A stretch of DNA of 26,663 bases from Gryganskiella cystojenkinii (GCA_015852425.1 JAAAIG010000501.1:1-26663), one strand, 5' to 3'; shown: positions 7,105 to 19,174, counted from the stretch's first letter. Made by a program: numbers and translations. The notes: generated by a model not told the origin, from the sequence alone.

Positions 7105-9945
7105 ATGTGGAAAACGTAACAAATCATAACAATCAATTTCAATCTTTTCGTCCTCCCCGTCCCACACAACGCGTCTAACTCGACATGGGTTCTTTTTCCA
7201 TCCATGTTTTGCTGATCCAACAATCAACATCCTTTTCAGCGTCGCAAAGGAGGAAAAACGGGTCAAGGAAATGCTCGAGAACGCACGACGCCGCGCTCAA
7301 CGTCGGAGGGCTTACTATGACTCAAGGGTAATTACGTGGCTAGTTCTCGTTGACACCGTTTGGAATGTAATAATTCTCAATGGCTTACCTGCATGGGACC
7401 CCTTCTCCTTTTTCTAAAATAGTTGGGCGACCCTATGCAACTTCTCAGAGTCTCTGGAACGGGGATCAAACTCGGTATACAATTTTGTTATGGGCTTTGC
7501 AATTTTAATGCGTGGTCGAAATGAAGTCGATCAAGCTACAACGTCTCCTTCTCACAAGGCTAATCATATCCCTGTCTGTCTTTTCTGTTCTAGTAACAAA
7601 TGCGGAGAGCTATGCCTTCAACGAGGATCCCAAAAACCTGTACGTTACGCGTAATGGACGTGATATCATTATGAAGGCAATGACTGTGCGTAGTGGAGAC
7701 AACAGGAGTCGATATGGACGGTCACCTGGATGCCAGTGTGATCATAAGAAAGTATCCCTGAAATCGAGTCAGTCCCAAATCTAACGTCGATATGGCATGG
7801 TGCATCATGGCCTAATAGGATGCCGTGGTCAAGTGACCCGTCCGTGAGAATCGACAGGTTTGACGGAAGAGCTCTCTTGGACTTTTTGCCTTCCGACAAT
7901 CCAGCCATGGTCGATTCAGGATTGAGGACGGAACGCGATGAAGACGGTATCGGCAATGAACTTCGGTTCGAACGCTGGTTTGATCTTGTCGACAAGATGC
8001 GGTTGAATAGTAAGATGACGGATACCAATGATCTAGGTATATTCTCTACGCAACAGTTTTTTAACAGCGGACCCATCCTCTGTGCAAATAGTCCCGGAGG
8101 AACAGTGCCTGGCTGAGAATGAGGAAGAGTGGAATGATCTTGTGGCGAGACATCATGCTCTCATTGGAAAGACACCGGAAAAGTATGTTCAAACTGTGAA
8201 GAACCGAAGAAATAGGAACACTATGCTCCTATAGATATTGTGAGTGCTATGGTGCGGGGACTAACACTGACCTTTCACGCGTGATTTAGGCGACAAGACA
8301 AACCAGAGAGTAAACATTCGTTTGCTTTCAACTATGGGACCTCTGTAGAGCCTGCTTCAGGAAACGACCAAACTGGATCACTTATCGAAGTGGAACTTAC
8401 GGCCATGGAGGAGGATAACATCTTGGATCATCTCGACGATTTAACCCCGCACGAGAGAGATATACTTGACACCCTGGGACAAGACTGCCAAATTGACGAT
8501 TACTATCGGATGCTCAGACGTGCCAAGCGGGACCAAGATGCCCGGGTCAGTCACTTGAGGGTCACGGCAGTGGTAAGTATACCTCGACACCTTATCTTTG
8601 CTTTTAACCAGAGCTGAAATCTTGATACCACCGCTAGCATGGTGTAGAGATGTTGAGTCGGGGCGATGCAAGACTACAGAAAATGATTTCGGACGATATC
8701 CACGATTCACTAATCCCCAGTTTTTTTTATGGGCTAGAACTTGGAGAGAGCCATGGCCGGAAAAAAACCGCTAAAGGCCTCCGAGATCGAAGGTACCAAC
8801 GAAAGTCGTCGAAGGGATGGAGAGAATGGCAGATTCGGGTTCAACAAGCGGCGGAGGCGCCGTGGTCGGTCTGCCTCACCTCATCGACGTTCAAGCCCAA
8901 GCTATGAACCGTACAGTCGCAGGTAACTACTATGTGTTTCATAAGGAACGAGTATGTCAAGGTGCTGGGATGATCTGATCATCCTTCATCTTGTGAACTA
9001 ACGTTTTTTTTTTATTGTTAAGCTCATCTCGGTCAGGATCAGAGTCGCCAGAGAGAGACAGTCTTCCTTTTCTTTCAGGAATGGCAGAAGATCCCATGGC
9101 ATCCAATCCACCATCAAGGAAACCAGAAGTTAAAAGGCCACCGGTATCACCTGTTGCAGGCAAGATTTTAGCAACCAAGAATTCAGTCGCTAGCCCGATA
9201 AAGTTGAGCCTAGCCGAGAAATTGAAACAACGGATGCGACAAGGCCTTGATCTATCGAGTATGTCGTTGGGCAATATTATAACCTTGACCTTCTACCTGA
9301 CAAAGACACGATAGTAATAATATCAAGCAGACTAACTCTTATTTTTTTATTTATTTTTTACAATCATTAGTCAAATCCAATGAGCTAAAGAAGCAAGCAA
9401 AAGAAAAAGGCATCGACCTATCTTCTGCAAGTCGCGAGGTGGACATGGGCTGGACTGGGTCATCAGAGAAGACCGAACAAATCGATAGGATTGCTTCTAC
9501 GAGAACGGACGAAATTGTTCGCAAAGAGAACGAGTCTGACAAGAAGCACAGTAAAAGCCGAAGCAAAAGCAAAAGCAATAGCAGAAGCAGAAGCAGAAGT
9601 CAAAGTGGGAGACGATTACACGATCGTCATGAAAGTCGTCGAGCTCGAAGCATCAGTCCACGCCGAAAGAGCGGTAGCAGCAATCATGGTCACAGGCGCA
9701 GAAGTCGTAGCCATGAGAGAGGAGACCGGCAATCTCGGCGCTCGCACCAAGGAGGGTCAGAAAGCCGGAGTAGGAGTCGATCAAGGGATAGAGACGGTGG
9801 CGATAAGAGAAGAAGCTATCGTCGATCCCGCTCCCGATCTCGTTCACGTGCACAACATAGGTCTCGGTCTCGGTCCAGATCTCGCTCGAGATCGAGGTCA
9901 CCTGGTCGTTCTCGGTATTCTAGCTATCGCCACTCTGGTCGCTGA
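7105..9945 (+). CDS. CLASRP/SWAP-type SR splicing regulator
   Basis: The ten exons are 7105-7115, 7240-7327, 7423-7474, 7594-7639, 7819-8036, 8092-8182, 8290-8572, 8738-8922, 9023-9258 and 9371-9945, giving 594 residues with all phases closing. The N-terminus starts MWKT and runs through EKRVKEMLENARRRAQRRRA and YYDSR. It then reads GDPMQLLRVSGTGIK and MPWSSDPSVRIDRFDGRALL (from residue 67), followed by FERWFDLV and PEEQCL. This order matches the DRY_EERY (SWAP N-terminal) domain of animal CLASRP. Near residues 385-397 KLSLAEKLKQRMR matches the conserved C-terminal block. The tail from about residue 460 is a dense RS domain. The family regulates alternative splicing and binds CLK kinases in the nucleus. 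Intron 5 is ambiguous: a 55-nt intron ending at 8091 is preferred over a 31-nt one ending at 8067, and both keep frame. The tiny 11-nt first coding exon is supported by the family's MW start. Confidence 0.88.
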
Positions 9946-10690
9946 ATGGGTCAAAAATGTCAGTGGACTGGCCACATTTTTTTTTGAACGCGTGATGTTC
10001 CATTTCCAAAAATGATTCTGCCTACAGCCTTCTCTTCGTTCTTGATCTCGTCTTTTATCAGGAGGACTGTGGGTGAGAACCCAAACCAGCGGTTTTTGAA
10101 CCCGGGAGAGTAACATACCTGGATCCCCTGTTGTGGCCGTGGCATCAATCACGATTCAATCTTTTCGAGTCCTTCGCGCGGGCACTTTTCAAGCCCTCCA
10201 ACATTGGACCATGGACGGATTAACAACACCAAGAAGCAAAAGATCACTCTTTCCAACATTTTCGATCAATAAAAAAAAAAAAAATATGGACAAAAAGGAG
10301 ACTCATGACCACAGAGTTTTAATCTCTCTGCCATCTCTTCTCTTTCTCTTCTTCTCCTCCCTTTACACACTTTTTTTTTCTTGAGCAACGCAGACATTCA
10401 TCCCCACGAACGAAAAAGGATCACATAACCGAATATACCAACAGGCAGCAACCGCAACTCCTTTGTTTTTTGCTCTTCTACTTCGAGCTCGTACTCTTCT
10501 CTTCAGTACCACCATCTTTCACCAGGAGTTTCGAACTTTCGTATGTTGAGATGCTTGAAGTGGGAATCTACCAGACCAACGACATCCGCCAAAATCGCCG
10601 AGGTATCTTCCAATATAAAATGGTCCACCAAAAATATTCTTGGAGATGGCTGCCGAATCTCAACACGCTTCTGGATTGAGTCATTCTTAT
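9946..10690. other. Intergenic and possible leader
   Basis: Downstream of the CLASRP-like gene there is no obvious poly(A) signal until AATAAA within an A-run at about 10267-10285. A CT-rich stretch at 10320-10382 resembles the leaders of the intact genes here. It may be the old promoter of the decayed gene that follows. Confidence 0.35.
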
Positions 10691-12110
10691 CAAGGGAGCT
10701 CAAGTTGACTCTCCCATACACTCTCGTCGATACGCTCGACCTCCAGGACTGGTTTTATCAAGACTCTGTTTATTGCAAATGAATACGACAGCAAGGAGCC
10801 ATCCGCAACATGGCTAGCTGCTCTTCCTCTGTTCCAGAACAACGCAATCAGAGCACTGACGATCCAGAACTTTAAGGTAGAAGACACATCTCCTTGCGTC
10901 ATTGTCGTTGTTCATTTTGCCTTCTATTGAATTTTCTACGCCTTCAAGGGATCCTATTCAAAGTGTCGACCATCAAGGAAATTCGATCCAGCAAAATGTC
11001 TTTGACAACTCCAAGTGGAAGATAGTTGACCACCTGCCGCATTCAAGGTGGGATTTTTTGCTTTCTTTGCATGAAGGAATCCAGTTCGAGTGCATCTCTT
11101 CGCACACAAGAGCGATTCGCACGATGGAGCAGGAGAACGAATCCTATTCAAGTGTCTATGCTGCGACAAGTTCACGCAAACTCACAAGGGCCTGATGAAC
11201 CATTTGCTGTCGTGTTCATACGTTGGGAAACTAACATTCCCAATGCCATGCCCATGACCCAAGGAGACGACGATTATGACAGACATCTAGGTTCTGACAA
11301 ACCATTGCTACGATTGCGAATCATGGCCGATGGCTGTCGTAAAGAAGACTAAGACCTTGTTGAGAAACACCGTGCAGTTCGCTCAATATGCCAAAGACAT
11401 GTTTGTAGCGGTTGCCGTTAAGGCTGCAGGAGGCGACACGTTGTACGGCTTTGTTTCCACCTCCAGTGCCCATTGAAAAGTATTGGTCAAGAAAGTCAGT
11501 AAGAAACAAGAGAGGGTCTGTCCATTCAACACCGTTCTAGTCCAGTCTAACCACATCAGTATATCCATCTGATGGGTGAAGGAAAGGTTGCTTTTGTGAG
11601 TCCCTTGAAACATCGGCTGGAGGAGATGTTTAAGGATCAGGATTTGCAGCTGGCCCTAAAGCCTCACAAGTGCGGTCTGCTCGTGAACGTCGAGGTTATG
11701 AGCTCCTGGAAGACGACAACCCCCTTCGCTACATGCCTTTCTGAGGTTACAGTGAGCTGATAACAAGGAGGCTACAGGGCAGTCTAATCCAATCTGGCTA
11801 CGATGTTGTTATGTTTCTTCAGATTGAGGTTTTCGGTCGGTCTCCAGGTGACGATCCGCATAAGGGATGACGCCTTTCCTTGTCTTTGTCGTTGGTAACT
11901 TTTGCCCCCGATTGAATACTCTCCACCTGCGCAGGATCCGGATTAAAGTCTCGGCTATGGAGGATAATATTCGATCCAGCAAGAGTCTTCGACATCTCCA
12001 GGTTGAAGATTGTGATACTTTGGGTCCCAAGGAGCCATTCGAGCCAGAAGAACAACATACCAGCATCGAGACACTTGAAGGGATCACCAGGGAGCCCTGC
12101 ACTGTTTAGC
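10691..12110 (+). pseudogene. Decayed LRR-like gene with zinc-finger-like segment
   Basis: A mosaic of protein-like runs in shifting frames with no splice solution. From about 10740 there is TGFIKTLFIANEYDSKEPSA and LPLFQNNAIRALTIQNF, LRR-like in spacing. At 11153-11215 CLCCDKFTQTHKGLMNHLLSC has a C-x2-C...H-x4-C zinc-finger pattern. At 11289-11573 a frame with NHCYDCESWPMAVVKKTKT and AQYAKDMFVAVAVKAAGGD is interrupted by an in-frame TGA. Then come VSPLKHRLEEMFKDQDLQLA (11572 on) and, up to 12109, FCPRLNTLHLRRIRI with KSLRHLQVEDCDTLG. The DNA near 10980-11030 and 11970-12020 is a diverged copy of the same LRR segment, with a 1-nt indel in the first. The picture is an F-box/LRR (RNI)-type gene destroyed by indels. 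Original function is unknown. Confidence 0.5.
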
Positions 12111-13764
12111 CTCTCACATATCTAGTTATCTAGGAGTCACGAAACACCAATACACAAAGTGTAAAAATTGTCACAGCGGGGGACTTTGCTCAAAAAATAA
12201 AAATAATGAAAGTTGAAAGCCAGTCGACTGATACACACGCGCACGGGAAAGCGCATTGTCATCCGAATTTCAGAAGAGGTCGTTGTGGAAAAGGACGTAA
12301 ATGGACTGAGAGAGGACGAGTCTTCGATGACGAGAGTGTGTAGCTTAGGACGCGGAGAAGATACAACGATAAAACAATGCGAGGGGAGACAGAAGGATAG
12401 TATGTAGAACAAAGAGCGCTGTGGTCAAAACCGTTCCATATTTACAGGTCGCACATAGCAAGTGCATTGTGCACCTTCAATGATGCATAGGCGAAAATTC
12501 AAACAAAAGTAGCCGGCAAATAAATGCAAACCAAATGGTAAAACGATGAGCTCCATCTCGGCTGTCTCTCCTATAAGAAATGAGACAAAACCAAATTATC
12601 CCTCAATGAAAAATGACCAGCATGGAGACTTTTTTTTTCTTGTTTTTTTTGCAGTAAAAGCCCTTTCGTGCTCATGCTCTCGAAGGAGAGACCCGCCGTC
12701 TGGCACAATTTTGCACCTTTTTCACCCCTCTAAAGGCCAACAGCATGCCCCACGACAAGACCAGAGCCAAGGTCTAGGTCCCAACTCTTTTAACCCTCCC
12801 AGGGCCTGAAGAAATTTTTTCCAGGGCAAACCATTGGTGACACGAAGCAGTCATTGATTTCTGTGCAATGAGCATCACCAAAGATAGTTGTGCTCCACAC
12901 TCCTCTCGAACTCCTCAAAACCATGTCCATTTGCCTAAGACGGGCCTGTCAAGAAAAAGAAAAGCAGGAGAGAAAGGTTTTTGTACGACATTAAGCAAAA
13001 CGAAGACTGGTCATTGAAGGGCCATGCTCACTGTTTTTTCATGTGTTGCACTGTACCTCTTCCTTGCCATCTTGGCAAAACGACTGGTTGCAAAAACAAC
13101 ATCCGAAAAAACAGTAGAGCGCACGGTCAACATGGAGCACAAAATCACCGATCGAACCTTATTTCTTTCGTCTCCTGTGGAAAAATGGTTTGGCCTCCTT
13201 TTTGCAAGTTTGTTGATTACGATGCACACATACGCACGCCGTCCTTTTCTCTCGTGCCTTGGTTGGACAAGGCGCCAGGCACTACGTTATTAATTAACGA
13301 ATGTGATCGGAACGAAACCTGCGTTTCCTGGGCCTCCCTCGCCTTTATTTTTTTTGTTGCTGTTTGCGCACACACCTCCTCACTAAGGTAGCCATACAAA
13401 ATGGTTTGCATATCCTACCCCCTCGCCGCGCTTTTTTTTTTTCTTCTCTTCTTTCTATCATCCTATCTTGTGACATGTTACATTGCATACATGTGGAGTC
13501 CAGGCAATCTCCAGTCGCCCAAGTTTCACTCCATCCTTTTCGAGAGTAAAGAGCGTTATGCAGCACATGCAAAAGAAGCTCTCTTCTTCTTTTTCGACCT
13601 CTTTTCTCTCCATGTCTTTTTTTTTGTCCTGGACCAACCCGCCCCCGATCGACAGACAAATGACCGAAAGAGGATTGGTCTTCGACGATGTACTGTATGC
13701 ACGTCATGATGAACTGTCTGAGCCGTAAGCGACTCCGAGGAGAAAGTAAGAAAATCAGTCATCA
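12111..13764. other. Long intergenic region, no supported gene
   Basis: About 1.65 kb without a supported gene. Frames at 12981-13391 and 13401-13709 are long but biased to Phe/Ser/Leu by pyrimidine runs and have no domains or splice partners. Homopolymer T runs occur at 12629-12650, 13431-13442 and 13617-13625. Confidence 0.45.
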
Positions 13765-13776
13765 CTCTATATAGAG
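13765..13776 (+). promoter_or_regulatory. TATA box palindrome of the FAD monooxygenase gene
   Basis: CTCTATATAGAG is a perfect 12-nt palindrome containing TATATA, 199 nt upstream of the ATG at 13975. A CT-rich leader fills 13800-13970, as in other promoters of this window. Confidence 0.45.
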
Positions 13777-13974
13777 CCGAACTTCATCCCTTCCCCAGCC
13801 GTTTCATTTTCTTCTTCTCTCTCCCCCCTCTCCTCTTGTATTTCGCAAACAGTTCCTTGCTACAACGATATCTCTATTTCTCCTCTTTCCACCTTGCACT
13901 TCCCCTTCGTATTTCAACCTCTCTCTTCTTCCCTGCCTTCTCCAAACCTCCTTACCACCCTCCAAAAAAATAGA

Positions 13975-15798
13975 ATGGAGTGCCATCCCCGAGTCCTGAT
14001 TGTCGGTGCCGGTATTGGTGGTCTTCTTCTTGCCATCCAACTCCAACGCGCCGGTGTCGATTACGAGATCTTTGAACGGGCCGAGGAAATCAAACCCTTA
14101 GGTTCTGCCATGGTCACTGGTCCCAATATTCTCCCAGTCTTTGAACAACTCGGCCTATTGGACCAGGTTGAAAAGATTTCCAAGCCCTTGAAGTGTTTAA
14201 AGGTTTATAACGGCAGTCTTGAAGAACTCGGCACTGTTGACGCAAACTCGAAGGAAAGGTAAAATAACACACATGAAAAAAGAGAGTAAATGATGGTTCC
14301 TGAAATGTTTTTACTCGCAAAAGAATGCTTATCCAATCGACCCCCCCTTTTTGGTTCCTCTCGTTCATCCTCTCTTTTTCTTATGTCAACAGAGCCGGCT
14401 ACCACTCCATGGTCTTTGAGCGCAAGAACCTCTATGCCCTTTTGTTGTCCCAGGTACCACCCCACAAGATCCATCGCAAGAAGAAAGTCCTCTCCATGCG
14501 TGAGTATAACCCGCAAGACGAACAAGACCGTCAACACCCTGATTTCGGCGTCATGATTCGTTGCTCCGACAACTCTTCATATTACGGTGATATCCTTGTA
14601 GGTGCAGATGGAGCGTATTCCGCTGTCCGTCAGTCTCTGTTTAGACAACTCGCAGCCCAAAATGTGTTGCCTAAACAAGACTCGGAGGACCTGTCCATGC
14701 GTCATATCTGCCTCGTCGGGACGACCAAACCCCTCGACCCGGCGCAATACCCCTGTGTCCAGGATGAACACAGTCATTTCGAGATTGTGTTGGCCAAGGA
14801 CACGACGGAGTCTGTAAGTTTTCATTTGTTATTGTTTGTTTGGTTCTTCTCTCCACACTACCCACTCTTTCATTTCCGTCACAACGTAAATTTTCATCAC
14901 GTTCCGTCGCTTACTGCTCCAAAAACATAAACTCAAAAAAAAAAAATAGGTTGCCTGCTTCACCGTCCCTGACAACAAAATCTGCTTCATCTATACGGTC
15001 CAACTCAACACCAACCCAAACGCCACCGGTCCCCATGCCAGCAACAACCCTGCGAATGAGCGCTTCCGAAACTCGGAATGGGGTCCCGAAGCCGCGGCCG
15101 CTTTGAGCGAACAGATACGTCATGTAAGGGCACCGTTTGGTTTGACCATGGGGGATCTCTTGGATGTCACACCCAAGGGGACAGTCACCAAGGTCATGTT
15201 GGAAGAGAAATTGTTCGAGACCTGGCATCATGGTCGAACTGTCCTCATTGGCGATGGTAAGCTTTACAAAAAAAAAAACTCAGTTCCTTCTCGGGCATTT
15301 TTTTTCACCAACACTCTCTCCGCTTGACTTGTAACTTGTATGCTTACACAACCCAACAATGACATTACTTGATAACTTTGTCTCTTGTCCTCAGCTTGCC
15401 ACAAGATGCTCCCCAGTGCCGGTCAGGGCGCCATCAACGCCATGCAGGACGCCACCATCCTCGCCAACTGCATCAACGATCTCAAGTCATTAAAGCCCCA
15501 GACCATTGCCAATGCCCTCAAGGATTATCAACATCAACGGTATAACTATGCAAAAGCCCAGTTTGAGACCAGTAAACGCTTCGCTGTCATCATGTCAGGT
15601 CAATCCTGGACGGAAGCCGTGATCCGAAAACTGGTCCTGGGTTATTTGCCTAAATCTCTGAACCAGAGACGTCAGGACAAGACCTGTGCGTATAGACCGC
15701 AATTAAATTTCTTGCAACCTGCTCCTGAAAAGGGAATCATCCCAGTCTTGCCCCAAGTTCCGTCGAAGCGTTATTCTATCGATGCCAGTGCCCTGTAG
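13975..15798 (+). CDS. FAD-dependent monooxygenase (class A, PHBH fold)
   Basis: The four exons are 13975-14258, 14393-14813, 14950-15256 and 15395-15798, encoding 471 residues with phases closing. The first ATG puts VLIVGAGIGGLLLAIQLQRA at residues 7-26, the dinucleotide-binding GxGxxG fingerprint for FAD. FERKNLYALLLSQVP follows, then GDILVGADGAYSAVRQ at about 160-175, the DG motif that contacts FAD and NAD(P)H. IGDACHKMLPSAGQGAINAM at about 335-354 is the GD motif that binds the FAD ribityl chain. Cys replaces the usual second Ala in GDAAH. Class A enzymes hydroxylate aromatic or polyketide-like substrates using O2 and NAD(P)H; the substrate here cannot be read. No signal peptide is seen. 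It stands alone rather than in a visible metabolite cluster. A frame extending upstream (ATG at 13894) is less likely because it adds only CT-rich leader translation. Confidence 0.9.
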
Positions 15799-15886
15799 GT
15801 TTCCTTCGATATCCTTTCCTGAATATAAATACAAACGTAAAGCCGGTATAATAGTACAAATGACCGGTATATTAAGTAAGTTTTAC

Positions 15887-15892
15887 AATAAA
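15887..15892 (+). terminator. Polyadenylation signal of the monooxygenase gene
   Basis: AATAAA lies 89 nt after the monooxygenase stop codon, in the 140-nt space shared with the convergent palmitoyltransferase gene. Confidence 0.5.
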
Positions 15893-15938
15893 AAGATGGT
15901 TAATGTAATAGGGGAAGCAAAGAAGACTCCTACTTGAA

Positions 15939-18112
15939 CTATACCCGCGCTTGGTCCATCGTGGTTTGTTGTGTAATGGAATTTGACCGATGATGAACTT
16001 CCTCGGACGTCGGGTTCGGAGACCTCGCTGATACGACTGCTGTGTCTTCTTGTGGTTGCTGCTGCTGTTGGTTGTATCCATGAGGTTGTTGCTGCTCCTG
16101 TCGTCTCTGCTCCATCATTTGATTGTAGTCCTTCCACTGCCTCGCCACGACTTTTTGGTTATATATCAGACCCTCAGGCCTCGGGAACCTGACTGGCAGT
16201 AGACATTTCCAGCCCTTGCCCATAGCTTGTTCCCAGTTTTGCTTGAATCCGATATCGTACAGTCGTTCGTTACCCTGATTCTTATCGCCCTCACTGGTCG
16301 ACCATCCCTTACGGAAACAAGGGAGCACTCCTTCATCCCGTGGAGTCTCATGATCCTCAATCGTAGTCCTGTTCAAGGCGATGAGTCGGATATGGGTGAT
16401 GGTAAAGACGACCAAGGTGAAGCCAAAAACTCCTGATATCACCATACCAATAACATGGAACTGATGTGACCATGACTAAAATACGTCAATGATAAAAGTT
16501 GGTTCAACAGAATCAGTACTCGAATGGACCGCGAGAAAAAATTATGCTCCCTCTGCTTTGCAAATCGCTTCATCCTGAGAGCGTTGTTCCATACCTCATC
16601 CGGAAGTCTCTGGTACAGTGGCGCCAAAGAGATCAAAATATAGAGACAGTGGATTGCGGTGTAAAAGATGAAGAGGAAAAAGAACTTGTAGTTGTCTTGA
16701 CCGACACAGTTCAATACCCATGGACAATGACTAAAAAGCATGAGCGGAGCAAAAGTTTTCTTGACCCGTTAGTCTCTTTTTCCGAGATGGTGTTCCATTA
16801 TGTGTTGAATGCGGATGATAACGTACTGGTCCATTCGCAGAACGCATCTCCTGCAGACACGGCAGTGGTGAGCTCTTTCAGGTTTGACTACCCATATAAA
16901 AAACCCAAAGGGGAATATTAGTCTAGTCGAATAAGATACTTATGCATAAGTTCTCCTGCTGACAAGTATTTATGCTGTCTAGGTTCATTACCATGCTGAC
17001 ACTTGCTACACCAGAGAGGGTGCCCCTGCACGGATGGATCCTCCGATATGTGAATATAGCCCGACCGGTTGTTCGTCTGTGCCCCGGGGATCAAAACCGT
17101 TACAGAGTTTGATCCAATAGATGCTGCTTTTTGATTCATTCCCGTCGAGTCTTGGTGTAATTGAGCAGGCTGTTGGATTACTCCGGGCTGTTGTTGCGCC
17201 ACAACAGCTGGTGCTCCTCCACCTGTTGTTGCTTCCTCTTGTGCTGCATCTCGACTTTGATCTTGCAGTTCTGATACGAGTTGTTGACATTGGGGTTGTG
17301 GTTGTAGCTGTTGATGATGCGGCAATGCGGGAACCGGTTGGTGCTATGTAAGGTTTCGATATTAGATAGTCGGTTAGTTTCTTTGCATATCAGATACAAG
17401 GCACGGTCCAGGTGGCCAAAAATAAGTCGGTTTCTAAAATGACATCATTTTCGATCTCATTTTTTTTTCATTTTCGGTTGTCGGGCTGTCGATCGTCAAT
17501 CCCGTTTGAGCAAAAAACCAAGGTCGTTTTTTTCTGATGTACCTCGGCAGTGACCTGTCCTGGATCCGTAATTATGACCATCGCATATGCCCACCACATC
17601 AAGAAGAATATGATATGATACAAGACCACCAGGACCACTATCGAGATCGAGAAAGAAATATAGGGGAAAGAGTCCTGCGTCAGTCGGGATAAAAAAAAAA
17701 CACTGCCGATAAACAGTCAATCTTGTGACCAATGTCGTGGTCGAGTTATTTTTGGTTTGCATTCATGTCTGTGTCGACTTGGGAGTTCATCGAGTATAGT
17801 AAAAAGTTTCTTTCCCTGATAGTTTTCACTCCGAGGCATGTATTACCTCCAAGGGCCACGCGGTCGTCCCGGATTAGCCGCACTATAGAGCAGCCCGTGA
17901 GAAGAAAAGACAATGAGATTAAGGACACGAGTTCATAACGATCAATTACATTCCTGGAACGATGTGTGTTTGTTCGAATGTAGACCCGTACCGCAAAGAG
18001 TAACGACGTGGACGTAATAACCGAATCCAATAAGGATAAAGAAAAACAAAACAGGGAATGCCGCGAGGATGAAAGGGATGGGCTTCCCTGACCGCATGTA
18101 CGCCTTTCTCAT
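15939..18112 (-). CDS. DHHC-type protein S-palmitoyltransferase
   Basis: The seven exons on the minus strand are 18112-17992, 17882-17830, 17674-17543, 17343-16992, 16887-16827, 16730-16595 and 16475-15939, encoding 463 residues. TM1 (about 12-36) reads [21 protein letters not shown]2 (about 62-90) ends in the family's TDPG motif (94-97). The cysteine-rich domain begins WCSKCQH (213-219) and continues through [14 protein letters not shown] to DHHC at 239-242, then [15 protein letters not shown]. The DHHC cysteine forms the acyl-enzyme that transfers palmitate to target cysteines at Golgi, ER or plasma membranes. TTIE at 322-325 is the TTxE motif, and YDIGFKQNW lies in the PaCCT-like region. 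A Gln-rich segment of about 110 residues sits between TM2 and the zinc domain, and the tail is also Gln-rich. The first two introns are the least certain; the rest are well supported. The leader upstream is CT-rich. Confidence 0.88.
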
Positions 18113-19150
18113 GGCTTATGCTTGTTTGTCACGAGAGGCGTGTCAAGAATTGTTGTTGTTGCAGTCGTTTTTTTCGGCTAGGGCGTTGCGAGATGGATAA
18201 GGAGAGCAAAAAAAAGAGTAGAGAAGTGAGAGCCGAAGAGGGAAGAAATGGATGAACAAACAAAAGATGAGAGTGATGGAGAGAGAAAGAGATGGAGGGG
18301 GTTGCGCGAAAGAAGAAGAATGGGACAAAGAGCCGAGGACCGGGAAGTGATTTTTCACCCCACAAATAATGCGGTCATCGCTCCTTTGTGCCTGAAAAAC
18401 TGTCTCTTTTTTATTTTTTTGTACGGTTTTGATGTCGAAGGTCACCGACAAGAAACAGTGGACGGCCAACCCCACAGCCTCGTCATTATTGCATTATCGC
18501 ACTCTTTTCATTTTCTACTATTTTGGCGTTTCTTGGTTGTCCACGTGGTCTCTCTGACCTGAACCTTTAACATGCCCAGATCGTGCACACCGATGCATTG
18601 ATCATCCAAGTCGATTACGTGAAGGCACATGGAAGCGAGATAATTTTAAAAAAACCCCCATTAACAACAGTATGCGTCCGTCGTCTCGCAAGTACCCTGA
18701 CCTGTGTCTCAAATGTAGATATATGTCGCGATCATTCGTTCATATCGCCCGTCGCAGTGTTCAAACTCGAGAGTTTGGTTTTGTTGACCACGATCTTTTC
18801 ATAGCCTGAACCCCCGATTTTTTCCATTCAATACTCTCCCATCTCCAATATTTTTAAGCCTTATTCAATCCAAACAGAATTTTTTTCAAGAGTGATAGCG
18901 CTGAATGATCACACTGCATCTCGCTTAGTTGCTTATTCTATGAGGCTGCCCAATATCAAGGAGTGCTGCCGAATATTCTCGTTTTCGAACTATGTTAACA
19001 TCCGCGTTTGGAATGCGACTATGACTGGCGATTCCTCTGGTTTGACGACTGCATTGAGTGACAAATGGACCATCTAGGTATACCGAACTCGCCTCCTTTG
19101 TGTCGCGCTTCCCGAACAGAAATAGAAATAGTGGACAAGTTCAAAACACA
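18113..19150. other. Intergenic: CT-rich leader of the palmitoyltransferase, spacer
   Basis: On the minus strand 18190-18300 is CT-rich and probably the palmitoyltransferase leader. An E-box palindrome CCACGTGG lies at 18541-18548. No supported gene is seen; the plus-strand frame at 18892-19077 has no recognisable feature. Confidence 0.45.
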
Positions 19151-19156
19151 TTTATT
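19151..19156 (-). terminator. Polyadenylation signal of PRP31
   Basis: The minus strand reads AATAAA 19 nt after the PRP31 stop codon, a plausible poly(A) signal. Confidence 0.5.
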
Positions 19157-19174
19157 ATGAATTTGGCGAGGGAC

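Noticed and set aside
6750..7223. Minus-strand open frame of 157 codons opposite the CLASRP-like promoter
   Set aside because: Overlaps the first exon and promoter elements of a well-supported plus-strand gene and shows no domain.
9439..10015. Second long frame through the RS region (9491-10015)
   Set aside because: Shadow produced by the repetitive AGN/CGN codons of the true RS-domain frame.
12981..13709. Plus-strand frames in the long intergenic region
   Set aside because: Composition follows pyrimidine runs (Phe/Ser/Leu) and no homology or splice partners are evident.
13975..15798. Monooxygenase and palmitoyltransferase as a secondary-metabolite cluster
   Set aside because: No polyketide synthase, peptide synthetase, terpene synthase, transporter or regulator is present nearby.
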